Source of the DNA: Hydractinia symbiolongicarpus | Taxonomy: Eukaryota; Cnidaria; Hydrozoa; Anthoathecata; Hydractiniidae | NCBI RefSeq assembly: GCF_029227915.1 | Contig: NC_079879.1 | Coordinates: 29,022,501 to 29,086,500, forward strand | DNA: 64,000 bases | Direction of reading: 5' to 3' | Shown: in pieces, positions 51,471 through 60,063 of the stretch | Position numbering within the stretch: the stretch's first letter is position 1 | How the letters are laid out: each line of letters opens with the position of its first letter | Position numbers and translations under genes: made by a program | Notes under the pieces: model-generated | Told to the model about the DNA's origin: nothing | Database searches by the model: none | Seen by the model: the letters and a program-made list of their open reading frames with translations, nothing else

Positions 51471-53373
51471 CGTTCGGGAAATGCGTTTACTCACTGGGTA
51501 CTTTCCTTGTATACTTTTAACTATACGGGCCGAGTCCGGGATTTACGGGAAATCGTGGGTTTTCGTTTGCCGCCGATTAAACATTTTTATTCAGCGTCTC
51601 ATCAAAAATGAAAACATTTTTGAAAACTACAAGTCTCATGCGTTTTAGTGGTGAAAAAATAATTTAAAAATTCGTTCGGGAAATAAGTTTACTCACCGGG
51701 TACTTTCCTTGTATACTTTTGACTATACGGGCCGAGTCCGGGATTTACGGGAAATCGCAGGTTTTCGTTTGCCGGCGATTAAACTTCTTTTATTCAGCGT
51801 CTCATCAAAAATGAAAACATTTTTAAAAACTACAAGTCTCATGGGCTTTAGTGGTGAAATAATAATTTAAAAAATCGTTTGGGAAATGAGTTTACTCCCT
51901 GGGTACTTTCTTTGTATACATTTGACTATGCGGGCCGAGTCCGGGATTTACGGGAAATCGCGGGTTTTCGTTTGCCGCCGATTAAACTTCTTTTATTCAG
52001 CGTCTCATCAAAAATGAAAACATTTTTAAAAACTACAAGTCTCATGGGCTTTAGTGGTGAAATAATAATTTAAAAAATCGTTTGGAAAATGAGTTTACTC
52101 CCTGGGTACTTTTCTTTGTATACTTTTGAGTATACGGGCCGAGTCCGGGATTTACGGGAAATCGCAGGTTTTCGTTTGCCGGCGATTAAACTTCTTTTAT
52201 TCAGCGTCTCATCAAAAAGGAAAACACTTTAGAAAACTACAAGTCTCATGCGTTTTAGTGGTGAAAAAATAATTCAAAAATCGTTCGGGAAATGCTTTTA
52301 CACCCTGGGTACTTTCTTTGTATACTTTTGAGTATACGGGCCGAGTCCGGGATTTATGGGAAATCGCAGGTTTTCGTTTGCCGGCGATTAAACTTCTTTT
52401 ATTCAGCGTCTCATCAAAAAGGAAAACACTTTAGAAAACTACAAGTCTCATGCGTTTTAGTGGTGAAAAAATAATTCAAAAAATCGTTCGGGAAATGCTT
52501 TTACACCCTGGGTACTTTCTTTGTATACTTTTGACTATACGGGCCGAGTCCGGGATTTACGGGAAATCGCAGGTTTTCGTTTGCCGGCGATTAAACTTCT
52601 TTTATTCAGCGTCTCATCAAAAATGAAAACATTTTTAAAAACTACAAGTCTCATGGGCTTTAGTGGTGAAATAATAATTTAAAAAATCGTTCGGGAAATG
52701 AGTTTACTCACTGGGTACTTTCCTTGTATACTTTTAACAATACGGGCCGAGTCCGGGATTTACGGGAAATCGCGGGTTTTCGTTTGCCGGCGATGAAACT
52801 TCTTTTATTCAGCGTCTCATCAAAAATGAAAACATTTTTGAAAACTACAAGTCTTATGCGTTTTAGTGGTGAAAAAATAATTTAAAAATTCGTTCGGGAA
52901 ATAAGTTTACTCACCGGGTACTTTCCTTGTATACTTTTGACTATACGGGCCGAGTCCGGGATTTACGGGAAATCGCAGGTTTTCGTTTGCCGGCGATTAA
53001 AGTTCTTATATTCAGCGTCTCATCAAAAATGAAAACATATCTGAAAACTACAAGTCTCATGCGTTTTAGTGGTGAAAAAATAATTTAAAAATTCGTTCGG
53101 GAAATGAGTTTACTCACTGGGTACTTTCCTTGTATACTTTTAACTATACGGGCCGAGTCCGAGATTTACGGGAAATCGCAGGTTTTCGTTTGCCGGCGAT
53201 TAAACTTCTTTTATTCAGCGTTTCATCAAAAATGAAAACATTTTTAAAAACTACAAGTCTCATGGGCTTTAGTGGTGAAATAATAATTTAAAAAATCGTT
53301 TGGGAAATGAGTTTACTCCCTGGGTACTTTCTTTGTATACTTTTGACTATACGGGCCGAGTCCGGGATTTACG
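51471..53373 (+). repeat. Satellite monomers forming the left flank of the nested element
   Basis: The last three full monomers and the broken one carry a fixed order of variants. These are 'taacaatacggg' with 'gcgatgaaac', then 'aaataagtttactcaccggg' with 'ttatattcag', then 'cgagatttacggg' with 'cagcgtttcatc', then a monomer cut at 'gggatttacg'. The same order, uninterrupted, is found at about 58.59-59.25 kb and again at 59.40-60.06 kb. Confidence 0.85.
53365..53373 (+). repeat. Target-site duplication, left copy (GGATTTACG)
   Basis: Nine bases immediately outside the left terminal inverted repeat, identical to 56807-56815. The unbroken satellite has this 9-mer once per monomer, so the duplication arose at insertion. 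Confidence 0.93.
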
Positions 53374-53455
53374 CAATCTCGTTCCCAGGGCTTCTTTTTC
53401 TCTTTCTGATATGTGGCTGGCGCGAAAGAAGTAGCTCTGGGACTGGCCGGTCAAA
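53374..53455 (+). repeat. Left terminal inverted repeat (82 bp)
   Basis: It pairs with the reverse complement of 56724-56806 at 77 of 83 aligned positions. Differences are at TIR positions 10, 16, 28, 41 and 79, plus a one-base gap near position 43. It contains its own inverted repeat: 'tcccagggcttcttt' near its outer end against 'aaagaagtagctctggga' near its inner end. The single-stranded terminus could therefore fold back on itself. Confidence 0.93.
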
Positions 53456-53479
53456 ATACCCACCTATAGTGGGTATTTT
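53453..53479. other. Perfect 11 bp hairpin next to the left TIR
   Basis: AAAATACCCAC and GTGGGTATTTT flank a 5-base loop, CTATA. The palindrome overlaps the last three bases of the left TIR and has no counterpart at the right end. It could be a transposase-binding or subterminal structure, or a mark of a small palindromic insertion. The function is unknown. Confidence 0.8.
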
Positions 53480-53591
53480 TGAAAGAGCCGTTTGTCTTGC
53501 TTGTCCAGATTTTACGGAAGGGATATAGGAAGGTAACTGAGCATAAAAACAAGCATATGGCGAGTAAAAATTTAGTTAGCTGGCTAACAAG
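53480..53591 (+). promoter_or_regulatory. 5' leader region of the helicase gene
   Basis: There are 112 bases between the hairpin and the helicase start codon. No convincing TATA element at the usual distance is visible; a 'gatatagg' lies at about 53521. A short upstream frame starts in this interval (see its own entry). An in-frame stop, TAG at 53577-53579, precedes the chosen start codon. The promoter presumably lies here or inside the TIR, which is inference. Confidence 0.4.
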
Positions 53592-53604
53592 ATGGAAAAT
53601 ATAA
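53557..53604 (+). promoter_or_regulatory. Upstream ORF overlapping the helicase start codon (15 codons)
   Basis: An ATG at 53557-53559 opens a 15-codon frame that ends with TAA at 53602-53604, ten bases past the helicase ATG in another frame. Its start has A at -3 and G at +4, so scanning ribosomes could use it and lower helicase translation. It could equally be chance, or lie upstream of the true transcription start. Confidence 0.4.
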
Positions 53605-55339
53605 TACAACTTTTTTCCAAACTTCGACTTGCTCTAGAGAAAGGTTTTGACCCAAATTTTGTGTTAAAGACCAAACAAATCATTTGCTTTGAACAACTAA
53701 TTAATGGAAACGATACTCTTGCGGTTTTGCCTACTGGATATGGGAAATCCATTTTGTACCAGTTACTTCCTTTTGTAATGCCTTTACAGAAGAAAAGAAA
53801 CATAGTGATTGTTGTTAGCCCTCTCAACGCTATCATTGAGGATCAACAAAAAATTTTGAGCCAAAGAGGTGTAGAAGTTGCTACACTTACTTATGAAAGG
53901 GAAGAATGTACAGAAGATCTTTTTGCACATTTGAATACGGAAGATCCTGTCGAACCAAATTTCAAAGTTTCACATGAAATAAAAAATGGAGATATTGATT
54001 TTTTATTTGGACATCCAGAAGCATTTTTGTCACACACAGGAAGAAATTTACTAAAATCAAAAATTTATCAGGATAATGTTGTTGCATGTGTAGTAGACGA
54101 GGCACATTGTGTGGAATTGTGGTAAGTAAATTTTATATATAGCTAGCTACAAAATGTACAAAAACTATCAGCTAAAAATATACATGTATATATATACTCT
54201 TTTTGTTACTATGTATATACTATAATTTACATATTTAGGTATATATATATATTATGTTTTTATATCGTTTCAGGGGACTGGAATTTAGAAAAAGCTTTCA
54301 AGATTTGGTTGTCTTAAACACCATCTTTCAAGATCGCCCTATGCTTGCATTAACCGCAACTGCGGGAGATAAAATGATTTTCAAAATTATAAAAGACTTA
54401 TCTCTACAGAACTGCAAAATTGTAAAAGCCTCACCAAATCGTAGAAATGTGTTTCTAAGTGTAAAAAAACGACTTCCAAACAACTATGGTGTAAAAAGTT
54501 ATGAACAAATTCTATTACCAATAGCAACAAAATTAAACGAAACAAGACAAGATTACCCTATCACAATTATATATATGGGTTTAAAATATTGTGGATATGC
54601 ATATAAACTTTTTGACATGGTTATTGAAAATCCCTTCTGTGAAAACGAGATAACTCCAAGAGCTAAATTGTATGCTCAATTTCATGCATCAACCACTTCG
54701 TGTATGAAAGAAGATATTTTGGAAGAATTGAAATCCTTAAACTCTCGAATAAGGGTAGTATTTGCAACCACTGCTTTTGGTATGGGTGTTAATGTACCTC
54801 AGGTTACTAACATTATTCATATTTCTCCCCCATCAAAACTGGAAAGTTACATACAAGAAATTGGACGTGCAGGGAGAAATGGTGCACAATCAAATGCCAT
54901 ATTGTACTACAACAACTCTGACATCAGTAAAAATAATTTAAAAATGGATGAATCAATTAAAAAATATTGTCAAGGGACTGATTGTCTCAGAAAATCATTG
55001 CTCAAATACTTCAGTTTTAAATGCGAAACACAAGACAATTGTTGTGAAAACTGTAATCCTACGACAACTGAAGATTTTTCTCCTGTTCATCATATACAAA
55101 TGTCAGATATTGATAGAGAATCAATACGTTTAGAGCTAGAAATGATTAATGTTGAAAAGGAAGAAGACTCTCATTTATTAACATTTGAGTTTAATTTGAC
55201 ACATGATGTTATTGGAAAAATTTCCAACAATTTTCATTTAATAACTTGTGAACGTGATTTATTGCATAAATTTGATGTTTGGGATGAAAGGTATTTGACA
55301 AAAATTTTTGATGTCATCAGAAAATATTTGAATCTATAA
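53592..55339 (+). CDS. RecQ-family ATP-dependent DNA helicase, two exons
   Basis: Predicted 3'-5' SF2 DNA helicase of 531 residues. Exons are 53592-54121 and 54274-55339, with a 152 bp GT-AG intron between them. Visible motifs are: Walker A PTGYGKS at residues 47-53, motif Ia SPLNAIIEDQ at 76-85, DEAH at 169-172, TATA of motif III at 204-207, AFGMGVNVP of motif V at 344-352, and QEIGRAGRNG of motif VI at 371-380. A RecQ-type zinc cluster follows (C414, C427, CCENC at 433-437). The splice rejoins a Trp codon and recreates the RecQ DEAHC...WG.(D/E)FR block, which strongly supports the model. Unspliced, translation stops right after DEAH. The start has A at -3 and G at +4 and follows an in-frame stop. 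The C-terminal ~95 residues are divergent, and I see no clear HRDC domain. No frameshift is visible, so the gene looks intact. It lies inside the TIR element, convergent with the minus-strand gene; a role in element replication or mobility is inference. Captured cargo is the alternative. Confidence 0.92.
54122..54273 (+). other. Intron of the RecQ-like helicase gene (152 bp)
   Basis: It begins GTAAGT and ends TTTCAG. It is rich in TA dinucleotides, with several 'tatata' runs, and contains 'tagctagcta'. Removing it keeps the reading frame and joins TG to G to complete the conserved Trp (residue 177). Confidence 0.92.
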
Positions 55340-55374
55340 GTATATAAATAATATATATAGTTTTTATTTCTTCT

Positions 55375-55380
55375 TTTATT
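55375..55380 (-). terminator. Candidate polyadenylation signal of the minus-strand gene
   Basis: TTTATT on the plus strand reads AATAAA on the minus strand, about 280 bases beyond the stop codon. A second one lies at 55363-55368. Evidence is limited to the hexamer. Confidence 0.35.
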
Positions 55381-55583
55381 TTGTTGAAAACATTTTTTAT
55401 TGGTAAGGTTGGACCATTAGAATTTTTGTGAAGCAGATTGTCTATATATATACTCTAGATAGCTAGTTTGATTATGCAACAAATTTATAATCAAATAAGA
55501 TTTTTGATGGGGTCAAACAACATTTATCTGTAAAGATATTTTAGACATCCTATATCAGCAATATTTTTTAAAGTCCAGCTTGC

Positions 55584-55589
55584 AATAAA
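55584..55589 (+). terminator. Candidate polyadenylation signal of the helicase gene
   Basis: This is the first canonical AATAAA downstream of the helicase stop on the plus strand. It is followed by T/G-rich sequence ('agtttatgttttta'). The composition is AT-rich, so a chance match is possible. Confidence 0.4.
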
Positions 55590-55661
55590 AAGTTTATGTT
55601 TTTATGCATATTCACATTCTAATAATGTATATATATATAACACATTGTGTGTAAGAATATT

Positions 55662-56252
55662 TTACTGATAAATACCTATTTCATTTTTATGATTATCAAG
55701 CCATTTATGAAAGTCACTCACATTTAAATAGCGTAGTGGATTACTCTTTATATTGCAAAAGCTTGCATGAAATCTATCAGGTATCGAACCGAAGGGTTTT
55801 ACTCTCAGCAATTCTTCAATTATTTCGATCTCATCATTTTTACTATTAGCAGTTGCATGTTGAACAGATTTTGCATGTTTCTCCAGTTCTTTATCGTAAT
55901 TTTCAGTTATTTCTTTAATCCCACTTGTTGCTTTGCATATTTTACTAATAGAACTAAAGGTTTTGTTTGGTCCCATATGATGTACAATATTTTTACTGAT
56001 TTTATTTGTTATTTCCTGTGCTAAATCTTCTTCAATATTTTGACCAGGACCGCCTCTCCAATTTACAAAATAACTCCACTTTTGTTGTTCAGCAAGCCTT
56101 GGTGTTAATAAGCTTTCCACTTGAGCTATTGATACAAACATTTCGAGTGCATACTTGCTGTATATAAATATTATAAACATAAAATTTTATGAAGTATGGT
56201 CATACCTTTTTGGTGAATCTTCTGCAGTTATTCTTTTATTTTTTCCAAACAT
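55662..56252 (-). CDS. DUF6589-like protein (C-terminal region), two exons
   Basis: Predicted 180 residues. On the minus strand, exon 1 is 56252-56206 and exon 2 is 56157-55662, with a 48 bp GT-AG intron. The splice joins AG to C to give Ser16 and the conserved-looking start KYALEMF. The ATG follows an in-frame TAA with no AG between them, so an upstream exon joined just before it is unlikely. Residues 40-60 (QQKW..FVN.RGGPGQN) and 141-149 (IPDRFHASF) resemble the C-terminal part of DUF6589-type proteins, a multicopy family of unknown function in marine invertebrates and fungi. I recognise this by motif memory, not by a search. Family members I recall are several hundred residues long, so this copy may be truncated or a separate short partner. 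No membrane segment or signal peptide is seen; a charged helical stretch spans about 97-135. It is convergent with the helicase inside the same TIRs. Confidence 0.65.
56158..56205 (-). other. Intron of the DUF6589-like gene (48 bp)
   Basis: On the minus strand it begins GTATGA and ends TATACAG. It is very AT-rich and unusually short, but both sites fit consensus and the joined frame is open. If it is unspliced, a 172-residue frame starting inside the intron is the alternative product. Confidence 0.65.
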
Positions 56253-56723
56253 GTTGATGCATGGTTACATGATGAGAATATATAGCTAGTCTAGCTCTAG
56301 TTTTTTCACTACCTGAGTTTTTCTTACTAGCTATAACCTTTCCTTTTAAGAACACATAAGATCATGATTAACTTTTTGTCAGATTTAAAGCCAGCTGTAG
56401 GGTATAAACAGGTGTAAAAAAGCATAGAAAAAAAGTGTGAAAAAAATTTAGCTAAACAAAAGGTGAGAAAAACCTATTTATAAGTACCTTGCATTATATC
56501 TTTTTACAGGTATCTTTTCAACATGGTCGTAAGCATTACCAAAATAATATTTTTTTAAATTTTATTCTTTATGTAATAAAAATCTTCAAACTTCAACCAT
56601 TAACAAACAGCAACATAACAAATCCCGCACATCATCTTCCGACATTTTAAATTACGTTACGTTCTCGCCTTGAAGCAACTCGTCTTAAAACTCGCGTAAC
56701 TGAAGAGCCAATGAAATTCAAAC
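56253..56723. other. Right internal region of the element, no gene seen
   Basis: 471 AT-rich bases between the minus-strand gene and the right TIR, presumably holding its promoter. 'tagctag' and related motifs cluster at 56281-56300. A TATATA lies only about 25 bases above the minus-strand ATG, too close for a standard promoter. No convincing further exon of the DUF6589-like family is visible here, which limits how much upstream coding sequence this copy can have. Confidence 0.6.
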
Positions 56724-56806
56724 TTTAACCGGCCAGTCCCAGAGCTACTTCTTTCGCGCCAGCACGCATATCAGAAAGGGAAAAAGAAGCTCTGGGGACG
56801 AGATTG
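56724..56806 (-). repeat. Right terminal inverted repeat (83 bp)
   Basis: Inverse of 53374-53455. Within it, 'aaagaagc' and 'tctggggac' on the outer side pair with 'tcccagagctacttcttt' on the inner side, with a two-base bulge. Each TIR is therefore itself a potential hairpin. The outer end reads CGAGATTG. Confidence 0.93.
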
Positions 56807-56815
56807 GGATTTACG
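56807..56815 (+). repeat. Target-site duplication, right copy (GGATTTACG)
   Basis: Identical to 53365-53373 and directly abutting the right TIR. The satellite monomer then continues in phase with 'ggaagtcgcggg'. Confidence 0.93.
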
Positions 56816-58586
56816 GGAAGTCGCGGGTTTTCGTTTGCCGGCGATTAAACTTCTTTTATTCAGCGTCTCATCAAAAATGAAAACATTTTTAAAAACTACA
56901 AGTCTCATGGGTTTTAGTGGTGAAATAATAGTTTAAAAAATCGTTCGGGAAATGAGTTTACTCACTGGGTACTTTCCTTGTATACTTTTAACAATACGGG
57001 CCGAGTCCGGGATTTACGGGAAATCGCGGGTTTTCGTTTGCCGGCGATTAAACCACTTTCATTAAGCGTCTCATCAAAAATGAAAACATTTCTGAAAACT
57101 ACAAGTCTCATGCGTTTTAGTGGTGAAAAAATAATTTAAAAAATCGTTCGGGAAATGAGTTTACTCCCTGGGTACTTTCTTTGTATACTTTTGACTATAC
57201 GGGCCGAGTCCGGGATTTACGGGAAATCGCGGGTTTTCGTTTGCCGGCGATTAAACCACTTTCATTAAGCGTCTCATCAAAAATGAAAACATTTCTGAAA
57301 ACTACAAGCCTCATGCGTTTTAGTGGTGAAAAAATAATTTAAAAAATCGTTCGGGAAATGAGTTTACTCCCTGGGTACTTTCTTTGTATACTTTTGACTA
57401 TACGGGCCGAGTCCGGGATTTACGGGAAGTCGCGGGTTTTCGTTTGCCGGCGATTAAACTTCTTTTATTAAGCGTCTCATAAAAAATGAAAACATTTTTA
57501 AAAACTACAAGTCTCATTGTCTTTAGTGGTGAAATAATAATTTAAAAAATCGTTTGGGAAATGAGTTTACTCCCTGGGTACTTTCTTTGTATACTTTTGA
57601 CTATACGGGCCGAGTCCGGGATTTACGGGAAGTCGCGGGTTTTCGTTTGCCGGCGATTAAACTTCTTTTATTAAGCGTCTCATAAAAAATGAAAACATTT
57701 TTAAAAACTACAAGTCTCATGGGCTTTAGTGGTGAAATAATAATTTAAAAAATCGTTCGGGAAATGAGTTTACTCCCTGGGTACTTTCTTTGTATACTTT
57801 TGACTATACGGGCCGAGTCCAGGATTTACGGGAAATCGCAGGTTTTCGTTTGCCGGCGATTAAACTTCTTTTATTCAGCGTCTCATCAAAAATAAAAACA
57901 TTTTTGAAAACTACAAGTCTCATGCGTTTTAGTGGTGAAAAAATAATTTAAAAATCGTTCGGGAAATGAGTTTACTCCCTGGGTACTTTCTTTGTATACT
58001 TTTGACTATGCGGGCCGAGTCCGAGATTTACGGGAAATCGCGGGTTTTCGTTTGCCGGCGATTAAACCACTTTCATTAAGCGTCTCATCAAAAATGAAAA
58101 CATTTCTGAAAACTACAAGTCTCATGCGTTTTAGTGGTGAAAAAATAATTTAAAAATTCGTTTGGGAAATGAGTTTACTCACTGGGTACTTTCCTTGTAT
58201 ACTTTTAACTATACGGGCCGAGTCCGGGATTTACGGGAAATCGCGGGTTTTCGTTTGCCGCCGATTAAACTTCTTTTATTCAGCGTCTCATCAAAAATGA
58301 AAACATTTTTAAAAACTACAAGTCTCATGGGCTTTAGTGGTGAAATAATAATTTAAAAAATCGTTTGGGAAATGAGTTTACTCCCTGGGTACTTTTCTTT
58401 GTATACTTTTGAGTATACGGGCCGAGTCCGGGATTTACGGGAAATCGCAGGTTTTCGTTTGCCGGCGATTAAACTTCTTTTATTCAGCGTCTCATCAAAA
58501 AGAAAAACACTTTAGAAAACTACAAGTCTCATGCGTTTTAGTGGTGAAAAAATAATTCAAAAAATCGTTCGGGAAATGCTTTTACA

Positions 58587-60063
58587 CCCTGGGTACTTTC
58601 CTTGTATACTTTTAACAATACGGGCCGAGTCCGGGATTTACGGGAAATCGCGGGTTTTCGTTTGCCGGCGATGAAACTTCTTTTATTCAGCGTCTCATCA
58701 AAAATGAAAACATTTTTGAAAACTACAAGTCTCATGCGTTTTAGTGGTGAAAAAATAATTTAAAAATTCGTTCGGGAAATAAGTTTACTCACCGGGTACT
58801 TTCCTTGTATACTTTTGACTATACGGGCCGAGTCCGGGATTTACGGGAAATCGCAGGTTTTCGTTTGCCGGCGATTAAAGTTCTTATATTCAGCGTCTCA
58901 TCAAAAATGAAAACATATCTGAAAACTACAAGTCTCATGCGTTTTAGTGGTGAAAAAATAATTTAAAAATTCGTTCGGGAAATGAGTTTACTCACTGGGT
59001 ACTTTCCCTGTATACTTTTAACTATACGGGCCGAGTCCGAGATTTACGGGAAATCGCAGGTTTTCGTTTGCCGGCGATTAAACTTCTTTTATTCAGCGTT
59101 TCATCAAAAATGAAAACATTTTTAAAAACTACAAGTCTCATGGGCTTTAGTGGTGAAATAATAATTTAAAAAATCGTTTGGGAAATGAGTTTACTCCCTG
59201 GGTACTTTCTTTGTATACTTTTGACTATACGGGCCGAGTCCGGGATTTACGGGAAGTCGCGGGTTTTCGTTTGCCGGCGATTAAACTTCTTTTATTCAGC
59301 GTCTCATCAAAAATGAAAACATTTTTAAAAACTACAAGTCTCATGGGTTTTAGTGGTGAAATAATAATTTAAAAAATCGTTCGGGAAATGAGTTTACTCA
59401 CTGGGTACTTTCCTTGTATACTTTTAACAATACGGGCCGAGTCCGGGATTTACGGGAAATCGCGGGTTTTCGTTTGCCGGCGATGAAACTTCTTTTATTC
59501 AGCGTCTCATCAAAAATGAAAACATTTTTGAAAACTACAAGTCTCATGCGTTTTAGTGGTGAAAAAATAATTTAAAAATTCGTTCGGGAAATACGTTTAC
59601 TCACCGGGTACTTTCCTTGTATACTTTTGACTATACGGGCCGAGTCCGGGATTTACGGGAAATCGCAGGTCTTCGTTTGCCGGCGATTAAAGTTCTTATA
59701 TTCAGCGTCTCATCAAAAATGAAAACATATCTGAAAACTACAAGTCTCATGCGTTTTAGTGGTGAAAAAATAATTTAAAAATTCGTTCGGGAAATGAGTT
59801 TACTCACTGGGTACTTTCCTTGTATACTTTTAACTATACGGGCCGAGTCCGAGATTTACGGGAAATCGCAGGTTTTCGTTTGCCGGCGATTAAACTTCTT
59901 TTATTCAGCGTTTCATCAAAAATGAAAACATTTTTAAAAACTACAAGTCTCATGGGCTTTAGTAGTGAAATAATAATTTAAAAAATCGTTTGGGAAATGA
60001 GTTTACTCCCTGGGTACTTTCTTTGTATACTTTTGACTATACGGGCCGAGTCCGGGATTTACG
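58587..60063 (+). repeat. Tetramer HOR (812 bp) copies of the element's flank
   Basis: The variant order that flanks the nested element on its left recurs at about 58.59 and 59.40 kb, 812 bp or four monomers apart. The second copy has 'gaaatacgtttactc' and 'gcaggtcttcg', which separate it from the first. Confidence 0.8.
59243..59251 (+). other. Paralogous empty site of the nested element
   Basis: The uninterrupted 9-mer GGATTTACG lies in the same variant context as the element's two flanks. About 640 bases to its left match the element's left flank with about two differences seen ('ctcatgcg' against 'cttatgcg', 'ttccctg' against 'ttccttg'). About 190 bases to its right match the right flank with one ('ataataattt' against 'ataatagttt'). 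Confidence 0.85.

Larger units (their letters stand above)
1..53373 (+). repeat. Satellite DNA array, left part (~203 bp monomer, ~260 copies)
   Basis: Head-to-tail tandem repeat with no gap from the window start to the nested element. Landmarks recur every 202-204 bp in fixed order: cgttcgggaaatgagttta, a 'tttgtatac' box, 'cgggccgagtccgggattta', 'gttttcgtttgccggcgatt', 'cagcgtctcatcaaaaatg', and 'ttttagtggtgaaaaaataa'. Variable sites define subtypes: ttcttttattcag against ccactttcattaag, catgcgtttt against catgggcttt, gccggcg against gccgccg, and ttatattcag. Copies never invert and carry no unique spacers. The period is not a multiple of three, so a frame that is open in one monomer shifts in the next. 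This argues that the array is non-coding. I do not recognise the satellite family by name. Confidence 0.98.
55340..55661. other. Shared 3' intergenic region between the convergent genes
   Basis: 322 AT-rich bases with no open frame that looks coding. An AATAAA at 55584-55589 lies 245 bases past the helicase stop on the plus strand. On the minus strand, AATAAA hexamers correspond to 55375-55380 and 55363-55368, about 280 bases past the stop of the opposite gene. If both signals are used, the two 3' untranslated regions overlap and could form antisense RNA. Confidence 0.5.
53374..56806. mobile_element. Nested TIR element carrying a RecQ-like helicase and a DUF6589-like gene
   Basis: This 3433 bp segment breaks the satellite within a monomer. 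It begins CAATCTCG and ends CGAGATTG, inside imperfect inverted repeats of 82 and 83 bp (five substitutions and one indel). It is flanked by a perfect 9 bp direct repeat. Removing the element plus one repeat copy restores the satellite phase. The interior is visibly more AT-rich than the satellite and contains two convergent spliced genes. TIR plus TSD structure indicates a cut-and-paste DNA transposon. Nine-base duplications are usual for Mutator-like and Rehavkus elements and occur in Merlin, but I see no catalytic transposase domain, so the superfamily is unassigned. Near-identical TIRs and an intact helicase frame suggest a fairly recent insertion. Confidence 0.93.

Noticed and set aside
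590-53306. Many open frames of 60-121 codons on both strands with near-identical predicted peptides
   Set aside because: They recur once per satellite monomer. Several need TTG or GTG starts, and they are open on both strands. The monomer length of 202-203 bp is not a multiple of three, so they cannot form a continuous repeat protein. They reflect low monomer divergence, not coding selection. The 121-codon versions arise only where a 204 bp monomer keeps the frame.
53366-53373. An 8 bp target duplication (hAT, P or KDZ-type) instead of 9 bp
   Set aside because: Counting eight bases would leave one unpaired G outside an otherwise symmetrical CAATCTCG/CGAGATTG end. Nine bases fit the TIR symmetry exactly.
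53307-53528. 73-codon plus-strand open frame across the left element boundary
   Set aside because: It starts in satellite and runs by chance through the TIR. It has no domain features.
53576-53836. 86-codon minus-strand open frame
   Set aside because: It lies antisense to the Walker A region of the helicase exon and is a shadow frame.
54254-54273. ATG at 54254 as the start of a separate helicase C-terminal gene
   Set aside because: This ATG lies inside the intron just before the acceptor. Splicing 54121 to 54274 restores the conserved RecQ motif across the junction, so one gene explains both parts.
54948-55133. 61-codon plus-strand open frame
   Set aside because: It overlaps helicase exon 2 in another frame.
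55767-56024. 85-codon plus-strand open frame
   Set aside because: It is antisense to the DUF6589-like exon, which has better protein features and splice sites. It is a shadow frame.
53374-56806. Retrotransposon or Helitron origin of the insertion
   Set aside because: There is no LTR, poly-A tail or reverse transcriptase. Helitrons lack TIRs and target-site duplications, whereas this insertion has both, and the helicase is RecQ-type rather than Pif1-type.
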